Counted from the first letter of the stretch, positions 31,305 to 41,523 are shown. The stretch: 64,000 nt of DNA from Erythrobacter litoralis (GCF_001719165.1 NZ_CP017057.1:1426001-1490000); one strand, 5' to 3'. The notes: generated by a model from the sequence alone, not told the origin. Numbers and translations are program-made.

Positions 31305-32834
31305 TCAGGCCGCCTTGGGATCGGCAAAGGGAAGCTGCGCGGCGCGCTGTTCGGTCATGCGGAAATCGGTCAGCGAGGTGGGATATTCGCCGGTGAAGCA
31401 CGCGTCGCAGAATTGCGGGCACGCCTTGTCGCGGTCCTTCTGCCCCACCGCCCGGTACAGCCCGTCGATCGATATGAAGGCGAGGCTGTCGGCCTTGATG
31501 AATTCGCGCATCGGTTCGAGTTCCATGCGCGCCGCCAGCAATTTTGACCGTTCGGGCGTATCGACGCCATAGAAGCACGAATGCGCCGTCGGCGGGCTGG
31601 CCACGCGGAAATGGACTTCGCTCGCGCCCGCTTCGCGCATCATCTCGACGATCTTCATGCTGGTCGTGCCGCGCACGATGGAATCGTCGATCAGCACGAT
31701 CCGCTTGCCCGCGACAAGGCCGCGATTGGCGTTGTGCTTGCGCTTGACGCCGGAATGGCGGGCGCTGTCCGATGGCTGGATGAAGGTGCGCCCGACATAG
31801 TGCGAACGGATGATGCCGAGCTCGAACGGCAGGCCCGATTGCTGGGCATAGCCGATCGCGGCGGGCACGCCGCTGTCGGGGACGGGCACCACCAGATCGA
31901 CGTCGGCGGGCGCCTCTATGGCAAGCTGCGTGCCGATCGCCTTTCGCGCCTCGTAGACGCTGCGTCCGGCGAAATAGCTGTCGGGGCGGCTGAAATAGAC
32001 ATGTTCGAAAATGCAGGGCCGCGCCTTGGGCGAACCGAACGGGCGCACGCTGCGGATTTCCCCGTCGAAGCCGACCTGGAGCATTTCGCCGGGTTCGACC
32101 TCGCGGATCAGTTCCGCGCCGACCACGTCGAAGGCGACGCTTTCGGAAGCGAACAGGATTGCATCCCCCATCCGTCCCATCACGAGCGGACGGATGCCGA
32201 GCGGGTCACGGCAGGCGATCATGCCTTCGGGCGTCATCACGATCAGCGCATAGGCGCCTTCGACGAGGCGCAGTGCGTCGATCAGCCGGTCGGCAATGGT
32301 CGGATAACGGCTGGTCGCGACGAGGTGGATGATGACCTCGGTGTCGGAGGTCGACTGGAAGATCGAGCCCTTGTTCACGAGATCGGAGCGAAGGGCCTGC
32401 GAATTCGAGAAATTGCCGTTATGCGCGACCGCAAAACCGCCGCTCGCGAGTTCGGCATAGAGCGGCTGCACGTTCCTCAGGCCGGATCCGCCCGTGGTCG
32501 AATAGCGCACGTGCCCCGCTGCCATGTGGCCGGGCAGTTCGCCGATCGCTTCGGAGGAGGAGAAATTTTCCGCGACATGGCCGAGCCCGCGGCGCGAATA
32601 GAATTCGCGCCCGTCGAAGCTTGTGATGCCGACCGCTTCCTGTCCGCGATGCTGGAGCGCATGGAGGCCCAATGCGGTCGCAGCCGAAGCATCGGCGGCG
32701 TTGATCGCGCCGAACACGCCGCATTCCTCGCGCAGCTTGTCGCCGTCCGCATCGAGGAAGGGATGAGTGAGATTCGCGTCTAGCCGGTCCCGGACCCGTT
32801 CGGGAGCCTCGCTCTTCTGCGTGGAATTGGTCAT
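31305..32834 (-). CDS. purF: Amidophosphoribosyltransferase PurF
   Basis: First step of purine synthesis: PRPP plus glutamine to phosphoribosylamine. 509 residues. The catalytic Cys38 (REECGVFG) must be exposed by removing a 37-residue leader, longer than the 11-residue propeptide of the Bacillus enzyme. Glutaminase motifs HNGNFSN and CRDPLGIRPLVMG, and the PRPP site RIVLIDDSIVRGTTS, are intact. The C-terminal CPQFCDACF fits the 4Fe-4S-containing subtype. Divergent from lolC, with about 220 non-coding bases between. Confidence 0.96.
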   Translation of the reverse strand: MTNSTQKSEAPERVRDRLDANLTHPFLDADGDKLREECGVFGAINAADASAATALGLHALQHRGQEAVGITSFDGREFYSRRGLGHVAENFSSSEAIGELPGHMAAGHVRYSTTGGSGLRNVQPLYAELASGGFAVAHNGNFSNSQALRSDLVNKGSIFQSTSDTEVIIHLVATSRYPTIADRLIDALRLVEGAYALIVMTPEGMIACRDPLGIRPLVMGRMGDAILFASESVAFDVVGAELIREVEPGEMLQVGFDGEIRSVRPFGSPKARPCIFEHVYFSRPDSYFAGRSVYEARKAIGTQLAIEAPADVDLVVPVPDSGVPAAIGYAQQSGLPFELGIIRSHYVGRTFIQPSDSARHSGVKRKHNANRGLVAGKRIVLIDDSIVRGTTSMKIVEMMREAGASEVHFRVASPPTAHSCFYGVDTPERSKLLAARMELEPMREFIKADSLAFISIDGLYRAVGQKDRDKACPQFCDACFTGEYPTSLTDFRMTEQRAAQLPFADPKAA

Positions 32835-33055
32835 GGTGTTCGAACCCGCTCAGCTGCCCCCCGACCGTCGCCTCCCCAATGGCGATGTTACCGCTGGATT
32901 ACAAGGGTGCGGACCCCTCCCATGCCCTGCTTTTTCATGACAGCTTTCCTACGGGCGTCCCGCTTTGCCCTGCCATCGCCGCGCGGCATTGCGGGAAAAA
33001 GGGCCAGCGCCTACAGGCAGCGTTCAGCAGTCACCGGCGAGATATTCCACCCACA

Positions 33056-34330
33056 ATGCTTTCCCCTTTCGAATGGATGATTTCCAAGCGCTACCTCTGG
33101 CCCGGCAAGGGCGAGGCCTTCATCGCGCTTGTCGCCGGGATCTCGGTCGGCGTGGTGATGCTCTCGGTCGCCATGCTGGTGATCGTGATGAGCGTGATGA
33201 ACGGTTTTCGCGGCGAATTGCTCGACAAGATCGTGGGCCTGAACGGCCATGCGATCGTCCAGGCCTATGGGGGCAAGCTCGACAATTGGGAAAGCGTCCT
33301 CGAGGAAGTGCGCGAGACCGACGGCGTGACGAGCGCGAGCCCGCTGATCGAACAGCCGCTGCTGGTCAGCTTCAACGGGCGGACCGTTGCGATCCTCGTA
33401 CGCGGACAGACGCAGGAGGATATCGACGAGCTGGGCGAAAAGGTCGTCGCGGGCGAGATCGAGGCGCTCACCTTCGATGCCGGCCCGAGCCTGCGCAGCG
33501 ATGAAGGCCCCGAAGCGGGCGCGGTCGCGATCGGTTCGCGGCTTGCCCAGAATATCGGCGCGCGGGTGGGCGACACGATCACGATCATCAATCCGCAGGG
33601 CCGCTCGACCCCGTTCGGCACTTCGATCCGGCAGGTCCCCTACGAAGTCGGCGCGATCTTCGAGGTGGGCGTCTACGACTATGACGAGAAGTTCATCATC
33701 ATGCCGATCCCGACCGCGCAGACCCTGCTGCTGATGGAGGACAGCATCGGCATGATCGAGGTCACGGTCGAGGATGCGGACCAGGTCGGCGAAATCCTTG
33801 CCCCGGTGAAGGAAAGCCTCGCCGGACGCGCCGTCGTCGCCGACTGGAAAACGATTAATGCGGCTCTCTTCGAGGCCCTGCAAGTGGAGCGTGCCGCGAT
33901 GGGCTTTGCACTGAGTTTCATGGTTTTGGTCGCCGCTTTCAACATTCTTTCGAGCCTCGTCATGCTGGTCCGTGCCAAGACCCGCGACATCGCGATCATG
34001 CGCACGATGGGCGCGACGCGGCGCAGCCTGCTCAAGATATTCGTCACCACCGGAACCACGATCGGCGCGATCGGGACGATTGCCGGGCTGCTGCTCGGCG
34101 CGCTGGTCCTGCTGTTCCGCGAACAGATCGTCCAGGGCATCGCCTTCGTGACGGGCCAGGAATTGTGGGACCCGGAGGTGCGGTTCCTGTCGACCATGCC
34201 CGCGCGCGCCGATCCGGTGGAGATCATCGCAATCACCGCGCTCGCGCTGGTGCTGAGCTTCCTTGCGACGCTCTATCCCGCGCTCAAGGCAGCGAACACC
34301 GATCCGGTGCAGGTGCTGCGCTATGAATAG
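33056..34330 (+). CDS. lolC: Lipoprotein-releasing ABC transporter permease LolC/LolE
   Basis: 424 residues from ATG 33056; the frame is open upstream to 32879 but that stretch lacks coding character. Four transmembrane helices with a large periplasmic domain between TM1 and TM2 (about 45-275), then [14 protein letters not shown] (coupling helix for the ATPase) and a C-terminal helix. Extracts outer-membrane lipoproteins from the inner membrane for LolA. It overlaps lolD by 8 bases. Only one permease gene is seen, as in organisms using a LolF-type homodimer. Confidence 0.92.
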   Translation: MLSPFEWMISKRYLWPGKGEAFIALVAGISVGVVMLSVAMLVIVMSVMNGFRGELLDKIVGLNGHAIVQAYGGKLDNWESVLEEVRETDGVTSASPLIEQPLLVSFNGRTVAILVRGQTQEDIDELGEKVVAGEIEALTFDAGPSLRSDEGPEAGAVAIGSRLAQNIGARVGDTITIINPQGRSTPFGTSIRQVPYEVGAIFEVGVYDYDEKFIIMPIPTAQTLLLMEDSIGMIEVTVEDADQVGEILAPVKESLAGRAVVADWKTINAALFEALQVERAAMGFALSFMVLVAAFNILSSLVMLVRAKTRDIAIMRTMGATRRSLLKIFVTTGTTIGAIGTIAGLLLGALVLLFREQIVQGIAFVTGQELWDPEVRFLSTMPARADPVEIIAITALALVLSFLATLYPALKAANTDPVQVLRYE

Positions 34331-35012
34331 GGGCAATGAAGGCACGCCGATCGTTGCGCTGCGCGGCCTTACGCGCAGTTTCGAGCAGGGCGGCCAGCGC
34401 ATCGACGTTCTGCGCGGGGTCGATCTCGACATCATGCCGGGCGAGATCGTCGCGCTGCTGGGGCCGTCGGGATCGGGCAAGTCGACCATGTTGCAGGCGG
34501 TGGGCCTGCTCGAAGGGGGCTTTTCGGGGTCGATCGCCATTGCCGGGCAGCAGGCCGAGAAACTGCCGACCGACGGGCGCACCCGGCTGCGGCGCGAACA
34601 TCTCGGCTTCGTCTACCAGTTCCACCACCTGCTGCCCGATTTCGACGCGCGCGAGAACGTCGTCATGCCGCAGATGATCGCGGGCGCTACGCGCGCCGAG
34701 GCGGAAGAGCGCGCCGACAGCCTGCTCTCGAGCCTCGGCCTCGGCCACCGCCTGACCCACCGGCCGAGCCAGCTTTCGGGCGGCGAGCAGCAGCGCGTGG
34801 CCGTCGCCCGCGCGCTCGCCAACCGACCGACACTGGTTCTGGCGGACGAGCCGACGGGCAACCTCGACGAGGCGACTTCGGACACCGTGCTGGCCCAGTT
34901 CCTCGACCTCGTGCGGGGCGAAGGCAGCGCGGCACTGGTCGCGACCCACAACGAACGGCTCGCCGCCCGGATGGACCGCGTCGTGCGCCTGAAGGAAGGC
35001 CATCTCGAATAG
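34323..35012 (+). CDS. lolD: Lipoprotein-releasing ABC transporter ATP-binding protein LolD
   Basis: 229 residues. Walker [11 protein letters not shown]-loop [10 protein letters not shown], signature [15 protein letters not shown], Walker [13 protein letters not shown] and switch His in VATHNERLA. Powers the LolC-type permease encoded just upstream; the overlapping start (ATGAATAG) implies coupled translation. Confidence 0.95.
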   Translation: MNRGNEGTPIVALRGLTRSFEQGGQRIDVLRGVDLDIMPGEIVALLGPSGSGKSTMLQAVGLLEGGFSGSIAIAGQQAEKLPTDGRTRLRREHLGFVYQFHHLLPDFDARENVVMPQMIAGATRAEAEERADSLLSSLGLGHRLTHRPSQLSGGEQQRVAVARALANRPTLVLADEPTGNLDEATSDTVLAQFLDLVRGEGSAALVATHNERLAARMDRVVRLKEGHLE

Positions 35013-35064
35013 GTGCGGACCCGAAGTGGCTCCTGACTGTTGGTGAAGGGAAGGAGGAACAAAC

Positions 35065-35346
35065 ATGTCAGACCATCCCAGCACCTATGACGGCACGCCT
35101 AAAAAGAGCGACGAGACCGCGTGGCAGGACCGCGCCGCGCTTCACGCCGCGGATGACGGCGACGGCATTTTCGACGGGGCCAAGGCGATCCGCCGCGGGA
35201 CCTTCGCCGAGATGATCCGCCACATCGTATCGCTGCCGGAGGAAGATCGCGGCCGCTACGTCATCGAAAAGGCGGGCGACCGCGAATATTCGGCGGCCGA
35301 GGCGGTGGAGCTGAGCAAGCGGTCGGATTTCCCCGGCCGCACCTGA
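35065..35346 (+). CDS. Small acidic soluble protein of unknown function
   Basis: 93 residues, preceded by one of the strongest ribosome sites in the window (GGAAGGAGGAAC, 7 bases from the ATG). Contains IFDGAKAIRRGTFAEMIRHIVSLPEEDR and a C-terminal EYSAAEAVELSKRSDF. No signal peptide or membrane helix. I do not recognise a described family. Located between lolD and the glutathione peroxidase gene on the same strand; the strong ribosome site suggests it is well expressed. Confidence 0.75.
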   Translation: MSDHPSTYDGTPKKSDETAWQDRAALHAADDGDGIFDGAKAIRRGTFAEMIRHIVSLPEEDRGRYVIEKAGDREYSAAEAVELSKRSDFPGRT

Positions 35347-35427
35347 CGGCAGGCGGTGTTGGCGCTTGACACCCGGCCTCCGGCTGGCGGAGCAAGGGGT
35401 CAGCGCTTCACAAGCAGGGGATCATCC

Positions 35428-35907
35428 ATGACCACCATCGCCGATTTCACCGTCACCACCAATCGCGGCGAACCGCTCGACCTTGCCAGCAAGAAGGGCA
35501 AGGTCCTGCTCGTCGTCAACACGGCGTCGAAATGCGGCTTCACCCCGCAATATGACGGGCTCGAGGCGATCTACCAGCAGTTCAGGGAACGCGATTTCGA
35601 AGTCCTCGCCTTTCCCTGCAACCAGTTCGGCGCGCAGGAGCCCGGCAGCGCCGACGAAATCGCGGAATTCTGCCGGGTCAATTTCGGCGTCTCCTTTCCG
35701 CTGATGGCGAAAGTGGACGTGAACGGCCCCGATGCCTCGCCCCTGTTCGACTGGATGAAGAAAGAGGCAAAGGGCCTGATGGGCTCTACCTCGATCAAGT
35801 GGAACTTCACCAAGTTCCTGATCGACCGCGATGGCAAGGTGGTGAAGCGCTACGGCCCGCAGGACAAGCCCGAGGCCATCGCCAAGGACATCGAGAAGCT
35901 GCTGTGA
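35428..35907 (+). CDS. Glutathione peroxidase (Cys type)
   Basis: 159 residues from ATG 35428 (AGGGG at 9 bases). Thioredoxin-fold peroxidase with the three hallmark motifs: VNTASKCGFTPQY (peroxidatic Cys in place of selenocysteine), LAFPCNQFGAQEPG (resolving Cys, Gln) and KWNFTKFLIDRDG (Trp, Asn). Reduces hydroperoxides, most likely with thioredoxin in bacteria (family knowledge). The RBS-proximal start is preferred over an upstream open frame. Confidence 0.94.
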   Translation: MTTIADFTVTTNRGEPLDLASKKGKVLLVVNTASKCGFTPQYDGLEAIYQQFRERDFEVLAFPCNQFGAQEPGSADEIAEFCRVNFGVSFPLMAKVDVNGPDASPLFDWMKKEAKGLMGSTSIKWNFTKFLIDRDGKVVKRYGPQDKPEAIAKDIEKLL

Positions 35908-35981
35908 CCGGGGGGCCGGCTGTGGAGAAGTAGGCGGCCGGGGCGCTTATCGAATCCGCGATCATTTCCTAGATTACGCGC

Positions 35982-38900
35982 ATGCGTTACGCCCCTTTCG
36001 TCCCCTTGCGTGTCCTGTCGTCCTATTCGATGCTCGAAGGGGCGATCGACCCCAAGGGTATCGCGAAACTGGCAAAGGAGCGCGGCTTTCCCGCCATCGC
36101 CATCTGCGACCGGGACGGGCTCTACGGCGCGGTCATGTTCGCATCGGCCTGCAAGGGCGAGGGCGTGCAACCGATCATCGGCGCGCTGTTGGGCGTCGCG
36201 CGCGACGGGCCTTCGGGCGCGGCCTCGCAGGGGGCGATCGGCTCCAACAAGATCCCGATCGATTACCTGCCGCTCTTCGCGCAGGACGAGCGCGGTTATG
36301 ACAACCTGTGCCACCTCGTCAGCCGCGCCCATCTCGACCGCCCGCTCGAATTCGATCCGCATGTCACGATGGATGACCTCGAGGGCCGCACCGACGGGCT
36401 GATCGCGCTGACCGGGGCGGGCGAGGGGGGGCTGACCCGCCTGCTCGCCGAAGGGCAGGACCGCGCGGCGAAGGCGCTGTGCGACCGGCTCGACCGGCTG
36501 TTTCCTGGCAGGCTCTATATCGAGATTGCGCGCCACGGCGATCCGGTCTGCGAGGCGGCGGAAGAGGCATTGATCGACCTCGCCTATGCCCGCGAACTGC
36601 CGCTGGTCGCGACCAATCCGGCGAACTTCGCCGAACCGCACATGCACAAGGCGCATGACGCCATGCTGTGCATCGCCCATTCCTCCCAGATCGAGGCCGA
36701 GGACCGCCCCCATTCGAACCCGCAGGCCTTCGTGAAGTCCGATCGGATGATGGCCGAAATCTTCGCCGACCTGCCCGAAGCGACGGCGAACACCCTCGTC
36801 ATCGCACAGCGCTGCGCCTACGCGCCGCCCGACCGGGCGCCGATCCTGCCGAGCCTTGCGGGCGACCTCGAAGGCGAGGCAGCAATGCTGGCCGAGGATT
36901 CCCGGCGGGGGCTCGAGGTGCGGCTCGAACCCTATGGCGAAATGGCCGAGGAAGAGCGCCGAGCCTATTTCGACCGGCTCGATTACGAGATCGGGATCAT
37001 CGTCAAGATGGGCTTTCCCGGCTACTTCCTGATCGTCGCCGATTTCATCAAGTGGGCCAAGGAACAGGGCATTCCGGTGGGGCCGGGGCGCGGTTCGGGC
37101 GCGGGCTCGCTGGTCGCCTGGGCGCTCACCATCACCGATCTCGACCCGATTCGCCTAGGCCTGCTGTTCGAACGCTTCCTCAATCCCGAACGCGTCTCCA
37201 TGCCGGACTTCGACATCGATTTCTGCGAAACCCGGCGCGGCGAGGTCATCCGCTATGTCCAGAAGAAATACGGGCACGATCACGTCGCGCAGATCATCAC
37301 TTTCGGCAAGCTGAAGGCGCGCGCGGTGCTGCGCGATTGCGGGCGCATTTTGCAGATGAGCTACGGCCAGGTCGACCGGCTGTGCAAGATGGTCCCCAAC
37401 CACCCGACCGACCCGTGGACCCTGCCGCGCGCATTGAACGGCGCGCCCGATTTCAAGCGCGAATACGACAATGACAACGAGGTCAGGCGCCTCATCGACC
37501 TCGCCATGCAATTGGAGGGGATGCCGCGCAATTCCTCGACCCATGCCGCGGGCGTGGTGATCGGCGACCGGCCGCTGTCGCAGCTCGTCCCGCTCTACCG
37601 CGACCCCCGCTCGGACATGCCGGTCACGCAGTACGACATGAAGCACGTCGAAAGCTCCGGCCTCGTCAAGTTCGACTTTCTCGGCCTCAAGACGCTGTCG
37701 GTGCTGAGGAAGGCGGTCGACCTCCTCGCCCTGCGCGGCATCGACATCGATCTGGGGGCCCTGACACTCGACGATCCGGCGGTCTACGAACTCATGCAGG
37801 TCGGCAACACGGTGGGCGTGTTCCAGCTTGAATCCGAAGGGATGCGGCGCACGCTGAAAGCGGTGAAGCCGACCAATTTCGGCGACATCATCGCGCTCGT
37901 CTCGCTCTACCGGCCGGGTCCGATGGACAACATCCCGCTGTTCGGAAGGCGCAAGGCGGGGGTCGAGCCGATCGAATACCCGCACGAAAAGCTCGCCGGC
38001 ATCCTCGAGGAAACCTACGGCATCTTCGTCTACCAGGAACAGGTGATGCAGGCCGCGCAGATCCTTGCCGGGTATTCGCTCGGCGATGCGGACCTGCTGC
38101 GCCGCGCGATGGGCAAGAAGAACCAGGCCGAGATGGACAAGCAGCGCGCCATCTTCATCGAGGGCTGTGCGCGCGTTTCGGGAATCGAGGCGGCGAAGGC
38201 GAACGAATTGTTCGACTTGATCAACAAGTTCGCCGGCTACGGCTTCAACAAGAGCCACGCGGCCGCCTATGCGCTGCTCGCCTACCAGACCGCGTGGCTG
38301 AAAGCGCATTATCCTGAAGAATTCTACGCCGCCTCGATGTGCTTCGACATGCACCAGTCGGAAAAGCTCGCCGTCTTCGTCGACGATGCGCGGCGCTATC
38401 CGGGGACAGAAGGCGGCATCGAGGTGCTGCCGCCCGACATCAATGCCTCCGAAGCGCGCTTCACCGTTGAACAGACCGAGCGCGGTTATGGGGTGCGCTA
38501 TGCGCTCGCCGGGATCCGCAATGTCGGGGAAAAGGCGATGGAGGCGATCGTCGCCGAGCGGCAGGCGAAGGGGCCGTTCGCGAGCCTGCAGGATTTCTGC
38601 GAGCGCATTCCCCACGGCGCGATGAACCGCCGCCAGTTCGAGGCATTGGCCTGCGCCGGCGCGCTAGACTGGCTCGAACCCAATCGCGCGCTCGTCCACG
38701 CCAATGCCGAACACCTGCTGGCCGTTGCCGAAGCCGCCATGCGTGAGCGCACCAGCGGGCAGGCTGGGCTGTTCGGCGGCGAGGATACGCCTGGTGAGAC
38801 GCTGCGGCTCTCCCCGACAGAGGAATGGAGCAAGGCCGATCGCATGGCGAAGGAGCGCGAGAATTTCGGCTTCTATTTTTCCGGCCACCCGATCCAGGAA

Positions 38901-39506
38901 TTCCGCACCGTGGCGCTAGCGAACGGGGCACGCACCTATCAGAGCCTGATTGAAGCCGCCGCCAGCGGCACCGCGGTGATGGCCGCGATGGTCGAGAATG
39001 CCGTCAAGGCCCGCACCAAGCGCGGCAAGGAATTCATCCGTGCCGATTTCTCCGACCTGTCGGGCCAGTTCTCCTCGGCCTGTTTCGAGGAATCGCTCGT
39101 GCCGCAATTCGAACGCTGGGCCGCGAGCGGGGAATGCCTGCTGCTCAATGTCGAGCTCGACGCGCCCGCCCCGTCCGAACCTCCGCGCCTGACGATCCGC
39201 GGGGCGCGCGAGCTCGCAGGCGTGAGCGGAGCGACACCGATGCAGCTGAGCGCCGACATATCGAGCATGGATGCGCTGCTCGAGCTCAAGATCGAGCTCG
39301 ATATCGCGCAGGGCGAATGGCAATCGGGTTGCGGCGAAGTGCTCGTCCGTCTCGCGCTTGAGCACGGCGGCCATGTCGCGGTGCGGCTCGGCGGCGATTA
39401 CATGCTCGACGGTGAACTGGCCGAGCGGCTGGCGGCGATCCCGGGAATCGACAATGTCGAACTGGGGCCGAAGCGTGGCAAGGCACGGCTCAAGCTGGTG
39501 GCGTAG
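35982..39506 (+). CDS. dnaE: DNA polymerase III subunit alpha DnaE
   Basis: Replicative polymerase catalytic subunit, 1174 residues. PHP domain at the N terminus (LRVLSSYSMLEGAIDPKGIA), palm with catalytic aspartates in MPDFDIDFCETRRGEV, fingers with GRGSGAGSLVAWAL and NKSHAAAYALLAYQTAWLK, helix-hairpin-helix near 860-900, and a C-terminal OB fold (about 990-1080). Full length for the proteobacterial type. Its TAG shares a base with the GTG of the HTH gene downstream. Confidence 0.97.
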   Translation: MRYAPFVPLRVLSSYSMLEGAIDPKGIAKLAKERGFPAIAICDRDGLYGAVMFASACKGEGVQPIIGALLGVARDGPSGAASQGAIGSNKIPIDYLPLFAQDERGYDNLCHLVSRAHLDRPLEFDPHVTMDDLEGRTDGLIALTGAGEGGLTRLLAEGQDRAAKALCDRLDRLFPGRLYIEIARHGDPVCEAAEEALIDLAYARELPLVATNPANFAEPHMHKAHDAMLCIAHSSQIEAEDRPHSNPQAFVKSDRMMAEIFADLPEATANTLVIAQRCAYAPPDRAPILPSLAGDLEGEAAMLAEDSRRGLEVRLEPYGEMAEEERRAYFDRLDYEIGIIVKMGFPGYFLIVADFIKWAKEQGIPVGPGRGSGAGSLVAWALTITDLDPIRLGLLFERFLNPERVSMPDFDIDFCETRRGEVIRYVQKKYGHDHVAQIITFGKLKARAVLRDCGRILQMSYGQVDRLCKMVPNHPTDPWTLPRALNGAPDFKREYDNDNEVRRLIDLAMQLEGMPRNSSTHAAGVVIGDRPLSQLVPLYRDPRSDMPVTQYDMKHVESSGLVKFDFLGLKTLSVLRKAVDLLALRGIDIDLGALTLDDPAVYELMQVGNTVGVFQLESEGMRRTLKAVKPTNFGDIIALVSLYRPGPMDNIPLFGRRKAGVEPIEYPHEKLAGILEETYGIFVYQEQVMQAAQILAGYSLGDADLLRRAMGKKNQAEMDKQRAIFIEGCARVSGIEAAKANELFDLINKFAGYGFNKSHAAAYALLAYQTAWLKAHYPEEFYAASMCFDMHQSEKLAVFVDDARRYPGTEGGIEVLPPDINASEARFTVEQTERGYGVRYALAGIRNVGEKAMEAIVAERQAKGPFASLQDFCERIPHGAMNRRQFEALACAGALDWLEPNRALVHANAEHLLAVAEAAMRERTSGQAGLFGGEDTPGETLRLSPTEEWSKADRMAKERENFGFYFSGHPIQEFRTVALANGARTYQSLIEAAASGTAVMAAMVENAVKARTKRGKEFIRADFSDLSGQFSSACFEESLVPQFERWAASGECLLLNVELDAPAPSEPPRLTIRGARELAGVSGATPMQLSADISSMDALLELKIELDIAQGEWQSGCGEVLVRLALEHGGHVAVRLGGDYMLDGELAERLAAIPGIDNVELGPKRGKARLKLVA

Positions 39507-40309
39507 TGAACCGCGCGCTTTCCGACCTCACCGACAAGGAAAAGGATGCGCTGCGTCTCCTGCTCGCGGGCCACGATGCGAAGTCGAGCGCTAATGAACT
39601 CGGCATTTCCGTCCACGCATTGAACGATCGGCTGCGGGGTGCACGCCGCAAGCTGGGCGTGTCGAGCAGCCGAGAGGCCGCAAGAATTTTGGGTGAGACC
39701 GAGAGCGAAGACCCCCAAAATCTTGCGCACACAGATTCCGGGATGTCCGCAGGGCCGGCATCTCACGACATTGCAGTCCTCGATGAAACCCGCCGTGCCG
39801 GCCTTTCGCGGGCCGCATGGCTGACAGGAGGAATGCTTATCATGTCCATGGCAATTGCAGCCGCCGCCATCTTTCTTCTCGCCGACGGACCGGCAGAGCC
39901 CGCCCGCATCGCCGAAGCCGAAAGCACGGCGCAGGATCGCGGCAGTGCCAATCCGGTCGACCAGGCCGACGCCGTCTCGATCGAGCGCGCAGAGGCGTTT
40001 CTCGCGCGGATCGACGCGGGCGATTGGGAGGGGAGCTGGGAACTGACCGGCACGCCGATCCGCTCCGAAATATCGCCGCGCGAATGGCGGGAGCAGGTGG
40101 CACCGGTGCGCGCCCCGCTCGGCAGGGTGCTCTCGCGCGAAGTCGCCACGATCGAGCGCGCCTCGAGCCTGCCGGGAGCGGCTGATGGGGAATACCAGGT
40201 GATGCAGTTCCGCACCCGTTTCGAGAACGAGGAAGGGCACTCGGTCGAAACCATCGTGATGAAGATGGGCCCGCAGGGCTGGGAGATCAGCGGCTATTTC
40301 ATCGCCTGA
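39506..40309 (+). CDS. Membrane-tethered HTH protein with DUF4019 domain
   Basis: 267 residues, GTG start overlapping the dnaE stop by one base. Residues about 5-65 form a sigma-70 region 4/LuxR-like helix-turn-helix (LTDKEKDALRLLLAGHDAKS, then ELGISVHALNDRLRGARRKL). A single transmembrane helix follows (about 104-125, LTGGMLIMSMAIAAAAIFLL), then an outer domain (about 140-267) with WEGSWELTGTPIRSEISPRE and VMKMGPQGWEISGYFIA, matching DUF4019. This is a one-component transmembrane regulator layout; signal and targets unknown. Confidence 0.82.
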   Translation: MNRALSDLTDKEKDALRLLLAGHDAKSSANELGISVHALNDRLRGARRKLGVSSSREAARILGETESEDPQNLAHTDSGMSAGPASHDIAVLDETRRAGLSRAAWLTGGMLIMSMAIAAAAIFLLADGPAEPARIAEAESTAQDRGSANPVDQADAVSIERAEAFLARIDAGDWEGSWELTGTPIRSEISPREWREQVAPVRAPLGRVLSREVATIERASSLPGAADGEYQVMQFRTRFENEEGHSVETIVMKMGPQGWEISGYFIA

Positions 40310-40333
40310 TCGGCAATGCCGCAGGAGCCAAGG

Positions 40334-40367
40334 AAAAAGGGCCGGGAGATCGCTCTCCCGGCCCTTT
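40334..40367. terminator. Intrinsic terminator between the HTH and ompA genes
   Basis: AAAGGGCCGGGAG (40336-40348) pairs with CTCCCGGCCCTTT (40355-40367), a 13-bp stem with a 6-base loop. Read on the minus strand the stem is followed by five T residues, so it should end ompA transcription; on the plus strand it has only the stem's own TTT. Confidence 0.8.
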
Positions 40368-40392
40368 GCCATAAGGGCTGCGCCCGGCGCTG

Positions 40393-41523
40393 TCACATGC
40401 CCGAATTGGGACCGTAGGTTATCTCGACCCGGCGGTTCTGCGCCTCGCGCACGCCGTCGACGGTGGGAACGCGCGGCTGCGATTCGCCGAAGGCTTCGCT
40501 CGAGATGCGGCCTTCGGGAATGCCGCGCCGGGCAAGGTATTCGCGCACGGATGCATTGCGCCGCCCGGCGAGCGCCATGTTGTAGGTGACCGTCCCTGCG
40601 CGGTCGGTATGGCCTGCGAGCATGACATCGGCAGCGCCGCAATTCGCATAGGCCGTCACCGCGCCGTCGAGGATCCTCGCCGCTTCGGCGGTGATCGTCG
40701 ACTGGTCAAAATCGAAGAACACGATGTAGGGCCCGGTGTTGCAGACCGGCTTCGGGGGTGGAGGCGGCGGCGGGGGCGGCGGAGGCGGCGGCGGGGGAGC
40801 GGCCGGTTCGGGTGCGGGCGCCATCGCCGGTTCGGGCGCGCTGCCGAAATTGTAGCGCAGGCTCGCAAGGATCGAATGGCTCTGGAAGTCCGCTTCGAGC
40901 GGGTCGCCGAAAGCGCTTTCGAATTCGAATTCGTCGATCACGAAATAGCGGTATTTGACGCCGAGATCGATTTTGTCGCTGACGGCGTAACGAAAGCCGC
41001 CGATGAGCTGCCAGGCGAAATCGGTCGCCGAATCGTCGATGATGGTCCCGACGCCCGCCACCTCGACCGGCAGGTCGACATTGGCGAAGCCCGCCCCGCC
41101 GCCGGCGAAGATCTGGAAATCCTTGCCGAATTCGAACAGGCCGTTGACCATGCCGCTGAAGATCGAGAGGTCTTCCTCGTTCTGGACGACCGTGCCGGGC
41201 ACGATGCCCGCGCCGGGGACGAGTTCGGGGTTCACCACCGTCAGGCTGTCATAGCCCGCGCGCTTGTAACCGCCCTCGGCTTCGAGCCGGAAGGCGCCGA
41301 AATCGTAACCGACGACGATATCGGCATCGATGCCGGTATTGGTGTCGGCGAATGCTGCGTTTTCCTGCAGCCCGTCGGGACGGGCGAGGTCGATGTCGAC
41401 ATCGACCTGGTCTTCCAGCATGACGCCGCCGTCCACGCCGACATAAAGCCGCCCGTCGCGCGCCTGCGCCGGGACAGCGACGATCGCGGCACAGCCCGCA
41501 AGAAGCATCGCAATTCTGGTCAT
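40393..41523 (-). CDS. OmpA family outer-membrane protein with beta-barrel and peptidoglycan-binding domain
   Basis: 376 residues. Signal peptide about 1-22 (AIVAVPAQA). Residues 23-235 form the eight-stranded barrel type (RLYVGVDGGVML, VGYDFGAFRLEAEGGYK, DLGVKYRYFVID). A linker with about 15 consecutive prolines leads to the OmpA C-terminal domain (about 270-376) with IVFFDFDQSTIT, LAGHTDRAGTVTYNMALAGRR (peptidoglycan contacts Asp/Arg) and RRVEITYGP. Anchors the outer membrane to the wall. Ends at a good intrinsic terminator. Confidence 0.95.
   Translation of the reverse strand: MTRIAMLLAGCAAIVAVPAQARDGRLYVGVDGGVMLEDQVDVDIDLARPDGLQENAAFADTNTGIDADIVVGYDFGAFRLEAEGGYKRAGYDSLTVVNPELVPGAGIVPGTVVQNEEDLSIFSGMVNGLFEFGKDFQIFAGGGAGFANVDLPVEVAGVGTIIDDSATDFAWQLIGGFRYAVSDKIDLGVKYRYFVIDEFEFESAFGDPLEADFQSHSILASLRYNFGSAPEPAMAPAPEPAAPPPPPPPPPPPPPPPKPVCNTGPYIVFFDFDQSTITAEAARILDGAVTAYANCGAADVMLAGHTDRAGTVTYNMALAGRRNASVREYLARRGIPEGRISSEAFGESQPRVPTVDGVREAQNRRVEITYGPNSGM

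Noticed and set aside
32835..33055. Possible N-terminal extension of LolC or separate small gene between purF and lolC
   Set aside because: The open frame reaches 32879 but the encoded residues lack a signal or LolC homology; MLSPFEWMI at 33056 is the usual start.
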